Source: Candidatus Thorarchaeota archaeon (GTDB lineage Archaea; Asgardarchaeota; Thorarchaeia; Thorarchaeales; Thorarchaeaceae). From it: a stretch of DNA of 34,124 bases. Below, piece by piece: positions 16,139 through 27,200 of this stretch. A program made the translations under genes and the position numbers. The DNA lies in assembly GCA_016840855.1 (NCBI GenBank), contig JAEORO010000116.1:1-34124 (forward strand), given 5' to 3'. The notes beneath the pieces were generated by a model. The model was not told the origin of the DNA. It did no database searches and worked only from the letters and a program-made list of their open reading frames with translations. How positions within the stretch are numbered: position 1 is the first letter of the stretch; each line of letters starts with the position of its first letter.

Positions 16139-17566
16139 ATGAGTTTGGTTACATCGATGAGAGCCTCCACATCACCAGCAAAACTATTGATTGTGATACT
16201 AATTGTATCCTTTCTTTCTGTTCCCTCAGTTCGAACTTTTTCTGATGTTGTATTAGTACACAACTCAACTACTGCTAGCGAAGAGCCTCTAAGTATCATT
16301 CTAATGATTGGTGATGGAATGGGTTCTGAGCACGTGGAACTGGCACGTCTTGTTGAGGTTGGTGAATTTGGGTCTTTGAATATGCAAGATTCTGATTGGA
16401 ATGCATCTGCGACTACTCATTCTGCAAATGCTGCTGTTACGGATTCTGCAGCTGCAGCCACTGCAATTGCAACTGGAAGTAAAACAAATAATGGATACGT
16501 AGCGGTAAGTCCTTCACTGGTGGACCTTGAAACAATTTTAGAATATGCTCAAACGCTAAACAAGTCCACTGGGGTAGTATCCACTAGCACTATAGCTCAT
16601 GCAACGCCAGCTAGCTTTATGACTCATGTTAATGATCGAAATGACGACACTGAAATTGTTCGTCAAATTGTAGAGGAGGCTGGTGTAGATGTATTACTTG
16701 GGGGTGGAAGTGGTTTGTTCACTGGTGCCCAAATCGCTTCAATGGCTTCCAATGGTTACTCAATTGTATATAATAGAACTGAGTTATCCACTGTGATTTC
16801 AGGAAAAGTTCTTGGACTCTTTGCAGCTTCTCATTTGGTTTATGAATATGATCGAGATTTTGCAATTCAACCATCTATTTCGGAGATGACAAACAAATCA
16901 ATTGAGCTACTCTCACAGGATCCTGATGGTTTCTTCCTTATGGTCGAAGGAAGTCAAATCGATTTTGCAGCTCATAATAAAGACAAAGTTAGGAATGCAC
17001 TCGAAACCATCGCTTTCGATGACGCTGTAGATGTTGCTATGGATTATGTAAAAGACCACAATAATACAATACTCATCGTAACTGCTGACCATGAAACAGG
17101 AGGATTAGTAGTTCTGAGTCACAATTTAAGCTCTGAACTTCCTGAAATTCTTCTTTCAGAGGAGGACAAACGAACTCTTCGAGCTGAACGTGTAAATAAT
17201 GTGACTGTCGATTGGACTACAACCTCTCACACTGATGCACATGTGCCCTTCTTTGCAACTGGTGATGCTTTCTTGAATATGCCTGAAGACCTCACTATCG
17301 ATAACACAGACATATACGATCTCATGAAGGACTTCTATTTAGGTAATCCACTCAACGAAACAGAACTCACTACTACCACAACTACCACAACTGAATCAAC
17401 AACGACAACAACCAGCGGGACTGAAACAACAACGGATACTACCTCTACAACAGAACCTACAGGTGGACCCAATGTCCCACTTGACTCATATCTGGTACTA
17501 GCAATATCAATAGCATCTGTCATAGTGATCTTGGTTGTACTCATGCAGATTAAACGGCGGCAATAA
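16139..17566 (+). CDS. secreted, membrane-anchored alkaline phosphatase (PhoA-like)
   Basis: Signal/TM, IILMIGDGMG, TDSAAAATAIATG, LGGGSGLF, TADHETGGL, TSHTDAHVPFF; Thr-rich linker and C-terminal TM SYLVLAISIASVIVILVVLM. Confidence 0.92.
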   Translation: MSLVTSMRASTSPAKLLIVILIVSFLSVPSVRTFSDVVLVHNSTTASEEPLSIILMIGDGMGSEHVELARLVEVGEFGSLNMQDSDWNASATTHSANAAVTDSAAAATAIATGSKTNNGYVAVSPSLVDLETILEYAQTLNKSTGVVSTSTIAHATPASFMTHVNDRNDDTEIVRQIVEEAGVDVLLGGGSGLFTGAQIASMASNGYSIVYNRTELSTVISGKVLGLFAASHLVYEYDRDFAIQPSISEMTNKSIELLSQDPDGFFLMVEGSQIDFAAHNKDKVRNALETIAFDDAVDVAMDYVKDHNNTILIVTADHETGGLVVLSHNLSSELPEILLSEEDKRTLRAERVNNVTVDWTTTSHTDAHVPFFATGDAFLNMPEDLTIDNTDIYDLMKDFYLGNPLNETELTTTTTTTTESTTTTTSGTETTTDTTSTTEPTGGPNVPLDSYLVLAISIASVIVILVVLMQIKRRQ

Positions 17567-17572
17567 ACCAAC

Positions 17573-18562
17573 TCAGGTATCAGATGCTTTCCACGAAAAC
17601 CGTACAATCCTTGAGATTGCTTCGAACCCAAATTGCTCATAGAGCTGGACAGCTGGTACATTCATAGGGTCAACTCCGAGTGTTAGAGTCTTTGCATTCC
17701 TGCCCTGAAGCACTTCTGTTGACTTGGCAAGCAATATTTTTGCTAGCCCTCTCCGTCGATATTTTGGATGAACGCCCATAAACTCTAGATGCTCCTCATC
17801 ATCGGATCGTGTCACAATTAGAATAAATGCGACAATCTTACTATCTGATTCAATAACCAATGATGCTTCTTGATTGATATTACGAGACCTATCAAAGGTC
17901 TTATCGAATTCCTGCCTTCTTTGTTCTTTCGTCATGTCGTATATCCATCTTGCATCGCTTGTGGTGAAGGTTTCGTGGTAACACTCGAAGATTTCGTCAT
18001 TCTCATAATCTGTCATAGGTCGTATCTTATACTCCGCATTTGAGGGAGTTATCTTTAACGCATATTCCAATAGATCTTTTACCATGAAATTGGTGTCCTC
18101 AATCTTCTTCCAACCTTCTGCTTCATACCATGACTTTCTAGTATCGAATGTTGCAAGGTTTTCTTCTGATATTCCCCCAAAACCAACCTCAACTCTGGTC
18201 ATATCATTAGATATTGCGTAGTCGATCGCATTTGAAATAAGAATTCGTGCTACTCTCTCTCTATTCGTGTTGAAGTCAACGAAAGGTTGCCAACGTCCCA
18301 CATTTCCAATGCTTTTGGTTGCACGTTCAATACCCATCCACCCAACTAACTGATTGTCGTGAAAAGCTAGTATAACCACTTCAATTGGGAAACGCTCATT
18401 CATTGTTTTTAGGTGCCTTTCCATTTGCTGAGCTGTATACTTTCCCAGACCCTCTTGCTCTCTGACTCTTGCAGATAGTTCTGCTAATATCTTAATGTCA
18501 AGGTCTGCCCATTTCCAGCATACAATTTTTACATTATTCTGTTTGGTTTCTGTGTCGCTCAT
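17573..18562 (-). CDS. tandem GNAT-domain N-acetyltransferase
   Basis: C-terminal HLEFMGVHPKYRRRGLAKILLAKSTEVL...VPAVQLYEQFGFEAISR; N-terminal second GNAT-like region. Confidence 0.85.
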   Translation of the reverse strand: MSDTETKQNNVKIVCWKWADLDIKILAELSARVREQEGLGKYTAQQMERHLKTMNERFPIEVVILAFHDNQLVGWMGIERATKSIGNVGRWQPFVDFNTNRERVARILISNAIDYAISNDMTRVEVGFGGISEENLATFDTRKSWYEAEGWKKIEDTNFMVKDLLEYALKITPSNAEYKIRPMTDYENDEIFECYHETFTTSDARWIYDMTKEQRRQEFDKTFDRSRNINQEASLVIESDSKIVAFILIVTRSDDEEHLEFMGVHPKYRRRGLAKILLAKSTEVLQGRNAKTLTLGVDPMNVPAVQLYEQFGFEAISRIVRFSWKASDT

Positions 18563-18829
18563 AATATCACACTCCTAAACCTCTGAGGGGCTGACAAGTA
18601 TTTTTAATTGAGAAGGTGTCTGGATGGCTGGTTCTTGAAGCAGACAAGCTTAGAGTACATCTTGTTTTATTCATCTCACTCCAAAGATAGACCCAAGCCA
18701 ATGATGAATGTGCCTAAATCAACAATAATTTTCATCGTCTTCAGCCTACCTCCTTGTGAGTTGTAATGAAGTCACACTTGACTACATTCATAAGTATTGT
18801 CAACTGCGCGTATCTGTCAGGTGGATGGT

Positions 18830-20020
18830 ATGAGTCAGGTGAGATGTACATCTGTGATACTTCGCTTCGGAGAGATTGGTATCAAGTCAAACCAGACTCG
18901 ACGTCGCATGACTAGTCTATTGATTAGTCATGTGGAGTCCGCTCTACGAGAGAAAAAAATCCCCTTCGAGAAGATTCATTCGGTTTATGGCAGACTCTAT
19001 ATCGAAACGCGTGAAGCGGAAAAAGCTGCAATGGTTGCAGCTCGAGTATTTGGTGTAGTTTCTACATCCCCTGCTATTCAGACTTCTGCTGAAATGGATA
19101 AGATTCTTGATATCGGTGAGCAGTTAGCTCGTACTCAGTTCAAGAAAGGACTATCATTTGCAGTTGGCGCAAGAAGGATTGGGCAACATCTTTTCTCTAG
19201 TCAAGATATCAGAGAACAACTTGGCGAGAGAATTTTAGACAACCTCTCTGAACTTGAGCTTAATGTCAATCTCTCCAATCCTGAACAGTCTATCTATATC
19301 GAAGTCCGTGAAAATAAAGCACACATCTTCACTCAGACAATAAAGGGAGTAGGCGGGATGCCTACCGGGTCTCAGGGTAAAGTCGTATGTACAATTTCAA
19401 CAGGACTTGACTCCCCAATCGCTGCTTACAAAGTCATGAAACGAGGATGCATTCCTGTCTTTCTACATTTAGATAATATGCCCTATGCTGATAATCAATG
19501 TTCCGAGATTGCAGTGAAACAAGCGCAGCTACTGGCTAACTACATCCATGGCTTCGAGGTCAAACTGTATATTGTCCCTCATGCTCCCGATATCGAAGAA
19601 GCCCGTAAACATGCTCCAGAGAAAATGACTTGTCTTTTCTGCAAGCGAAACATGCTACGGATTGCTCGTGAGATTGCTATACAAGAAAATGCAGATGCCA
19701 TAGTGACTGGTGAAATCATTGGGGAGCAAGCTTCACAGACTACAGCGAATTTGCGAGTCATAGAGCAAGCAGTAACTGATTTTCCTATCCTACGACCAAA
19801 TGCTGGAGATGACAAAGTGGACATAATGCATTTGGCACAAGAGATTGGAACCTATGACTTTGCAAATGAAGGCGCATCCTGTTGCACCCTTAATCCACGT
19901 TATCCCTCTGTGCGAGCAGACCCTGATCAAGTGAAATCCTGTGAGGAACCAATGGACTTCGGAATTCTGAAGGACGAGCTCAAAAACGCTCGGATTATGG
20001 TTTTACGAGAGGGTAAATAA
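18830..20020 (+). CDS. thiI: tRNA 4-thiouridine synthase ThiI (start 18830 preferred over TTG 18797)
   Basis: THUMP-like N-terminus (VILRFGEIGIKSNQTRRRM), STGLDSPIAAYKVMKRGC PP-loop, CLFCKRNMLRIA, TGEIIGEQASQT. ATG at 18830 follows ggtgg. Confidence 0.9.
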   Translation: MSQVRCTSVILRFGEIGIKSNQTRRRMTSLLISHVESALREKKIPFEKIHSVYGRLYIETREAEKAAMVAARVFGVVSTSPAIQTSAEMDKILDIGEQLARTQFKKGLSFAVGARRIGQHLFSSQDIREQLGERILDNLSELELNVNLSNPEQSIYIEVRENKAHIFTQTIKGVGGMPTGSQGKVVCTISTGLDSPIAAYKVMKRGCIPVFLHLDNMPYADNQCSEIAVKQAQLLANYIHGFEVKLYIVPHAPDIEEARKHAPEKMTCLFCKRNMLRIAREIAIQENADAIVTGEIIGEQASQTTANLRVIEQAVTDFPILRPNAGDDKVDIMHLAQEIGTYDFANEGASCCTLNPRYPSVRADPDQVKSCEEPMDFGILKDELKNARIMVLREGK

Positions 20021-20189
20021 CGAAAGCACCTATAATTGCTATTAACGACGAAAAACCGCTAAAACATCGCTATATTCTACATTCAAGCATTGGAAGAATT
20101 CTTTCCGGTAATACAAAGTTCTTAAAGAAATATGGTCTTGAAAACGGTGTATAACGGCTGTAATTAGCAGTTAGAGGTGTAAAAAGGTC

Positions 20190-20420
20190 GTGCCGCGATC
20201 AAGAAAGGAACGAATAATCCCAGTAGCCCCGATTGATCGACTCATCCGAAAGGCTGGAGCTGGACGAGTGAGTGATAAGGGAGCAGAAAAGCTAGCAATG
20301 ATTTTGGAAGAAGTTGGAGAAACTCTCGCTCGAAGGGCTTTTGAAATAACAGAGCATACCGGACGAAAGACGATTACAGACAAGGATATTGAACTAGCCT
20401 ATAAGCAATGGAATAGGTAG
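20190..20420 (+). CDS. archaeal histone
   Basis: Histone fold: IPVAPIDRLIRKAGAGRVSDKGAEKLAMILEEVGETLARRAFEITEHTGRKTITDKDIELAYKQ; GTG start. Confidence 0.95.
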   Translation: MPRSRKERIIPVAPIDRLIRKAGAGRVSDKGAEKLAMILEEVGETLARRAFEITEHTGRKTITDKDIELAYKQWNR

Positions 20421-20496
20421 CTCTGAATCGAGGTATAAGTTTTCAAGGCGGCATTTGTATAATATTTTATTCAATCACAGATATTGGTGATTAACC

Positions 20497-21189
20497 ATGC
20501 AAAAGAGAGCTGAGACTGTAGAAGATATGACAGTACTGCTCTCTATTCATGATATTTCCCCGATTTACGAAGATGACATTGTCGCGACATATGATCGACT
20601 CTCAGATTTGAGCATATCAAAATTGACAATATTAGTGACGCCATTTTACGGTTTCAAGAAGAGCAATATGATATCGGAAGATAGTATCTTCACCAAGTTT
20701 CTCAAATCTCTTGACCTTGAGATTGCTATGCATGGCTATTCTCATTTTTCTAAATCAGGATCGTTGTTCGAGTTCGATGGACTGATGCAACCTAAGGTCA
20801 CTACTCGACTCAAGGATGGCGTTTCAATTCTCAAGAAAGCTTTCGGAATGAAACCAACGGGTTTTGTTCCCCCATCATGGGAATCTCCTTCTAAAGTAGT
20901 TAGAGCAGTCAAAGAGATTGGACTTGGATATTGCGTCAACGGGAATAGTATACATCGACTCTCCGATGGAATGATATTCAGCACCGCTGAGAAAATAATC
21001 AGTGAGGGAAAAAGAGCTCTTAATTTAGAACCATCTCTGATTGAGATCGAGCTTGGTGGCTCCCTACAGATTGGTATTCACCCTCTTGATTACTGTACAA
21101 ATGAAATCTTCGTGATTTTGGAAGATCTAAAGGACCGTCTTGGATACAAATTTCAAGCATATTCTGATTTCTTGTCATCTAAAGCATGA
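20497..21189 (+). CDS. DUF2334-like polysaccharide deacetylase
   Basis: VLLSIHDISPIYEDDI, LTILVTPFYG, EIAMHGYSHF, FVPPSWE motifs. Confidence 0.85.
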   Translation: MQKRAETVEDMTVLLSIHDISPIYEDDIVATYDRLSDLSISKLTILVTPFYGFKKSNMISEDSIFTKFLKSLDLEIAMHGYSHFSKSGSLFEFDGLMQPKVTTRLKDGVSILKKAFGMKPTGFVPPSWESPSKVVRAVKEIGLGYCVNGNSIHRLSDGMIFSTAEKIISEGKRALNLEPSLIEIELGGSLQIGIHPLDYCTNEIFVILEDLKDRLGYKFQAYSDFLSSKA

Positions 21190-21233
21190 CCCGTTCGTCA
21201 ACTCTCGAAATCCTCTTTGGTATCAATTTGGAG

Positions 21234-21257
21234 GTGCTAGTTAAACTCGACTAGCAC
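21234..21257 (+). terminator. hairpin followed by pyrimidine/T tract
   Basis: GTGCTAGT (21234-21241) / ACTAGCAC (21250-21257), perfect 8 bp, then tctctctttt. Lies between convergent genes. Confidence 0.5.
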
Positions 21258-21283
21258 TCTCTCTTTTCATCCTCTATTCTCTC

Positions 21284-24200
21284 TCAGTCTTCTATTCCAA
21301 GACTCTTGATGAGTTCATCAACTAGCTCACGTGGTAAACGACTAGCTTGCTCAATAATCATATCGATTTCATGCAGGGGTACTCCTTTTTTGAGCAGATC
21401 TGCTTTGAGTTCCTGAAGCTCGAACTGAGAGAGTTTCTCGCCTAGTTGTTTTTCTTCAACCTCTGGTGTTTCGATTGTAACTTCTGGTTCCTTAGCCTCT
21501 TCCTCTACCAAGAATATCCGATCCTCAGGTGCTTCTTTTTCAGCTTCTGAAATCTCTTCAACTTCTTCTGGAGCAGAAACCCTTCTAGATGCTTCAATAG
21601 CTACTTCTTCAAGAATCTCTTCGACAGTCTTTCCTCTTGAACGAGCAGCACGGATTGCCTCTTGCATGATAACTTCTTTCACGAAGGCAGCTTGCTCACT
21701 CATCTTCATCTTAGATATATCAGCGTTGAATTCATCCAACTCCTCAGGACTCAAATTAGTCAATATCGATAGTTGGATGAGGAGTTCTCTGATCTCAGGA
21801 ATTTCAATTGGTACTGAAGCCTCTGGCATGTCAGTTGACACTCTTGTGATCGCGAGCTTCTGGAATGTATCATTAAATAGGTCAGCAACTAGTTGTTGTC
21901 TAGTCTTGCTATCTGTAATTGGCTTTGGAATCTTTCCTTTTTGAAGTGCTTTGATTTGACTATTTATTTGTCTCAACCGTTTTGGAATGCTGAAGTATCT
22001 TGTCCAAAGAACCCCAATCAAAAACACTAGGAACAATAGAGGAGTTGCATAAGATATCACTGTTCCCATTGTTTTTTGTTCCTCAGTAGGTATTATTGTT
22101 ACGCTTAGCTCAAGTTCTTTCTGTTCATAATTGTCAAGGCTAAGAGTTATTGTTAGGTCAACATACTGGGTATCGATACCAACAGGAACGAGTGGAGCAT
22201 CGACTCGAATGGTGAGAACATATACGCCGGGGTCTGTTGTTGATCTGTTGGATACAATCTGAACAAGGGCTCTTTCACTTGTCACTGTGAACTTCGCGTT
22301 CGTAATACCTTCACCCGGGACATTCAGCCAGCTCTCATAGTAATAGACATAGACATCAATTGTTTCTCCGTAGTACATTGATATCGTACCATCAATGATA
22401 TTATCCGAACTGAATTCGAGCACAGTTGGACGTTCGATGACTGTGATTGTAATCGGAATGTCGCTATGTGACTGTCTATTTCGCAGATCTACACTTATCC
22501 TTATGAAGAATGGACTATTGGGTAGAGCTCGAGGTACACCAGGTTGCAACTCAAATAGCTCATCTGCAGTTGAATCAAATACAAAATAGTATGTTCCATT
22601 TCCGAAGTCCATGGCATCAAAAGTGATACTTGATACTATTCCTCCGCCATATACTATCACAGTGACTGCTGCTTCCACAAGACCTCCAACATATCCATCT
22701 GAGTCATCTGTATCGTTATAGAAGAAACTAATTAAAATTGCATCACCAAATGGTATTTCCAAATCGTCTGTATGATTGTCTATTTGGTTGTCAGTTGGTG
22801 TGGATAGGGTCAACTCAGTCGGTACTTCTTCAATAATGAGAGAAATAGAGCCAGTACTGACCTGATAGTTTAGCTTATCAAAATCGATAGTGACTGGATA
22901 TCTGATACCTGTTTCCAAGTATGTTGTGTTGATTAGGATTGAATAATACCCATTCCCAAGGTCAATTGCATCACCACTAAAGGGTCCCCATTGGTATTGT
23001 GCTGTTGCATTGTTTATTCCTTTATCAAAATCGATGTCGTGATAATAGAATGTGAGGTTCCCAATCCAGCCCCAGTAAATCACACTTGGAATTGGACTTA
23101 CTACTTCTGTCTTGATTTTTCGTATTGTAATGGCAAGATCAACATAATCCTCTGCCAAGTTACTATCATCAGGTATGCCATGGAATGTCACTCCCCAAGT
23201 TCCAAAAGCCATTTTTGATGTATTAAAAGTGAGTTCCCATAGACCTGATATTGGATTGAAGGTAAAGGTTTCATTGATTTCAAATGCGGAATCAATCCAT
23301 TCAATTGTGGCATTATTAATAGTCAATCCAGATTCACTTTCAGTGAAATTCAGGTAGAATGTAGTCATGTTATTGTAGACTGCATCCATTCTAGTCATCG
23401 TGGGGGTTACAAGATAAATCGTTGTGGAAGTTGCTTGAAGATCCATTTTGAAGACTGCGCTAGCTGGATCATAATTGGTAGCTGATGCTATTACCCTAGC
23501 TGAGTAGATTATGCCTGGTTGCAAAGTAGCAGTTGCATCTGGCAGCAGGGTTGTGTACCATGTGTAATCAGTTGAGTTTTGAATAAGATCATATCTCTTA
23601 CCTAGAAACATCAAATAGACCTCCGATATTCCAGACTCAATCATGATTCCACCATTATACTCATCAGTCAGGTAGACAACAACATCAATAGGATCACCTC
23701 TTGGATGTTCAAATGCTAATTCTGGAGAGTCGATTACTAATTCACTCGGCAAAGAAAGAACAATGAGAGTGAAAGTTGTGGCCGCAATCTTGTATTTGTC
23801 TTTCTCAGCACGCACTTGAACAACTCGAGTACCTGAATCCTGAAGCGAAGTGTCGATGTATGCTTCATATGTTCCAGCTGGGATAATTTCAGAGAAATTA
23901 CCAGAAAATGGACCATAGGTCCAAGTTACAATAGCTCCCGATGTACTATTGAGGTTGAGAAGATCTCTGTAATCAACAACGATGCGTACTTGTTCGGTCC
24001 AATTAAGTGCTATTTCGGATTCTCCTATTGGTACTAAACTGGTTGAGATTCTCTCAACGGTGAATGATGGATTAACAGACATTGTTGTATAGGGGTAATA
24101 ATCGATGGTAATATTCAAGGAGTGACTACCAAATTCATTGAGATCCCCAGTACTGAACTCTATTGAATAAACACCCAACCCTAGATATTGGATAGTCATA

Positions 24201-27200
24201 GGACTGGGAACTATACTTGTTCCGTAGTAGTGGACTTCAAACACACTAATTGGTAGGTTGACTCCCTGGTCATGGTCAAGATCTGTTAGTGTCACTTCCA
24301 CTGTAACGTTACCAGTAATCTGGACTGACGAAGGCGTCGGCACTCCCGCTTGCATATTTGACCATATGAGGTCGACTCCACCGTTTAATTTAATGGGTGA
24401 CCTATTCTTGTAGTATGGCGCATTAGCTTGATTCCACTGCACCTCGAGTTCGAACACGAAGTTACCAATATCACTTGGTCCAAAAACAAGTGCATTGGTA
24501 TCAATTGATATGGTGTATTTGCCTGGTAGACTCTCAATGAGTGTATACTCGCTTCCTTCACTCAATATCCTTACTGGATTCACACAACGAAATATGATGA
24601 TGGCACCAGAAACTGGATTATCGTTATCTTCATCAGTCAAGAAGAAGGTGATATTCATTCGGTCTTTAACTGGCGTTGTTTCAATCTGTTGCGGTTCGAC
24701 AAGGATTATTCGCTGTGTTGTGGATACTTTCATAGAAGTTCCATCATCTGTGTAGAAGGGGGATGTAGTAACAGGCCAATTTACAAAGACTGTGATGTTG
24801 AAATCTTTGACCAATTTAGTAGATAGAACTGTTGAGTTAATTGACACAATAAATATTGAACCAACTGGTGTCAAGACATACTGATTTGAAGCCAGAAGTG
24901 TTCCATTTGAATAGATTAAGACATAGTTCGATGCGATGCCTGAGATCTGAAGTCCACTAATTGCATCAACATAAGCAAAAGTGAAGGTCATATTGTCTAG
25001 ATATCTTGGTTGATTTGCAGGCTCTAATATGTCAACGGACGCAGTCCTTTCTATTGATTTCACTGACACGAGCCTTTGTGCATTATTATGATACGGAGCT
25101 CCTCCAGGCCAGACTGCAGTCACATTAATACTATGGGTACCCAGTGAACCAAGAGCTGACGAATCAATGTAGATTGTATAAACTCCTGGCTCATCTTCGA
25201 CAACGAAGAAATTAACATCCAAAGTTAGCACTCCCGAATTGAGAATGAAGTCCGCACCTGATATCCCAGCTGTGACATCAGCATCCCAATAATAGACCAC
25301 GAAGCTTGCATTTTCACCAAATGGTGCTGGTATTGCAGCTTCTTGAAGATCAAGAGCTGAAGTTCTTGTCCTTATAGTGAAATGAACATAGACATCATCC
25401 CACCTATAGAACGGGTCCACATATGCATAGCTCATATTGAGCCAGAGGGCATGATCTCCCAAGGTAAGAGTTGTCTGTCCGATAGTTGTGATGACAACCA
25501 GATAATCACTGGTCGCTGGTCGCCATGTGATAGTGTAAACCCATGGAGTTCCCGTGTCATTCAGAATACTGAATGATGTAAAGGTATCATCGATATTAGC
25601 CAGCGTCAATATGTCTTGGTATGCCAGTGTGATGTCAATCTGAGTTTCATAACCAACTTGGCCTACTGGATTTGCTGAGAGAATTGTTGTTCTAAATCTC
25701 ACATTGAGTGTCCGAACTGCTGAAGCATCATTCCTGAAGTATCCACCAGTATATACTATACTTACATTGAGGTTGTAAAATCCTGGCACTGAGAAATATC
25801 CTGTGTCGAGTGAAATCTCGAAGTTGCCAAGACCGTCTGGTGTAAGAGTATAATATGCTCCTGGAATCTGGACTCCAAGATAGTAGATTGAGAGAGTGGC
25901 ATCAGGAATGCCCACCTCTGTGACACCACTAATGTCTATGTATGAAACATCGAAGGTAACAAAATCACCATATGGTGTTGGAGCTGGAGCATCGAAATTG
26001 ACTTGTGTCTGTCTCATTGTGATAGTGAAGTAGACAAGCTGAAGCGTTTTGTTCGCATAATATGGCGATCCTGCCCACGTCACATTGATGTAAAATATGG
26101 CAAGCCCAACATCACCAAACTGTGCTGTATTGAAAGACATTGTGAAGATATGGGATGCTACATCATAACTCAAAGACGGGCTTTCAGTGAGGTTGGTTAA
26201 AATCGACATCTCACTTGAAAAGACTACGAGGACCTCCGGTAGTGTCGTTGAGTCAACAAAGGAGAATGTGAAGGTTGCATTTTCACCATAAGGAGTATTC
26301 AAAGGTCTATCTACTGAAACATATGTGCTCCTCGCAATTGTAGTAGCTTTCGTTGATGATGAGTCATCTTTATAGTAATTTGGACTATCTGGCCAATCAA
26401 TTTGAACAGAAATGATTCTGTTCTTGACTAGTCCATCGCTCAAGACAGTAGAACTAATACTAATCTCATATGTATAGCCTGCACCAATTTGAGTCATCGA
26501 AAATTCAGAAGGATTAAGCATGATTAGGTCATTATAGATTGTCACCAAGTCTTTCGTCGCTTGGAGTTCTTGTCCAGTTTCAATATCAATGAAAGAAACC
26601 GTAAAAGACACATTTTCCAAGTAGGGTGTCTGAACTGGAGGTGTGATTACCTCGACATTGGTCGGTCTTCGGGTGACTGAAAGGTCGATATCAATATCCG
26701 CATCATCATGGAATGGAGCTCCTCCTATCCATTCGACTTGAACTGTAACAGTAGTTACACCAATTCCATCTAGCGCTGTTGTTTGTACAATTACTTCAAA
26801 GACTCCTCCACCAACATGAGAGTAGAAATAATCTGTTCCATAGACCAAAGGTGTAACGCCTTTAAGAATGAATATATTGGCACTTGTAATTGGTGACAGG
26901 TCATCTGCATCACTATAATACACTGTGAAGGAAACATTGTTCAAATATGGTGTTGGAACCGGAGCTTCCTGTCGCTCTAATGACGATGCGCGGCTTCTGA
27001 TTTCGAACGTAATATACGCATCATCAAATTTGTAGAAAGGCGTTGAAAAGGCATAGCTCATATTGATGTGGAGGGAATAGACTGAACCTATAGCAAGTGA
27101 GAGCTGGTTTGAAGTTTCTACTGTCAATTCGTAGTATCCCATTGAAGGGTTCCAATCAATAACATAGATCCAGCTGGAACCATTCAGGATCTCGAATGCT

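Noticed and set aside
17370-17460. ACA/ACT-rich tract in the phosphatase gene as a microsatellite of interest
   Set aside because: Encodes an ordinary Thr-rich extracellular linker before the TM anchor.
18691-18755. AATGATGA as a C/D box sRNA C-box
   Set aside because: No CUGA D-box at suitable distance downstream.
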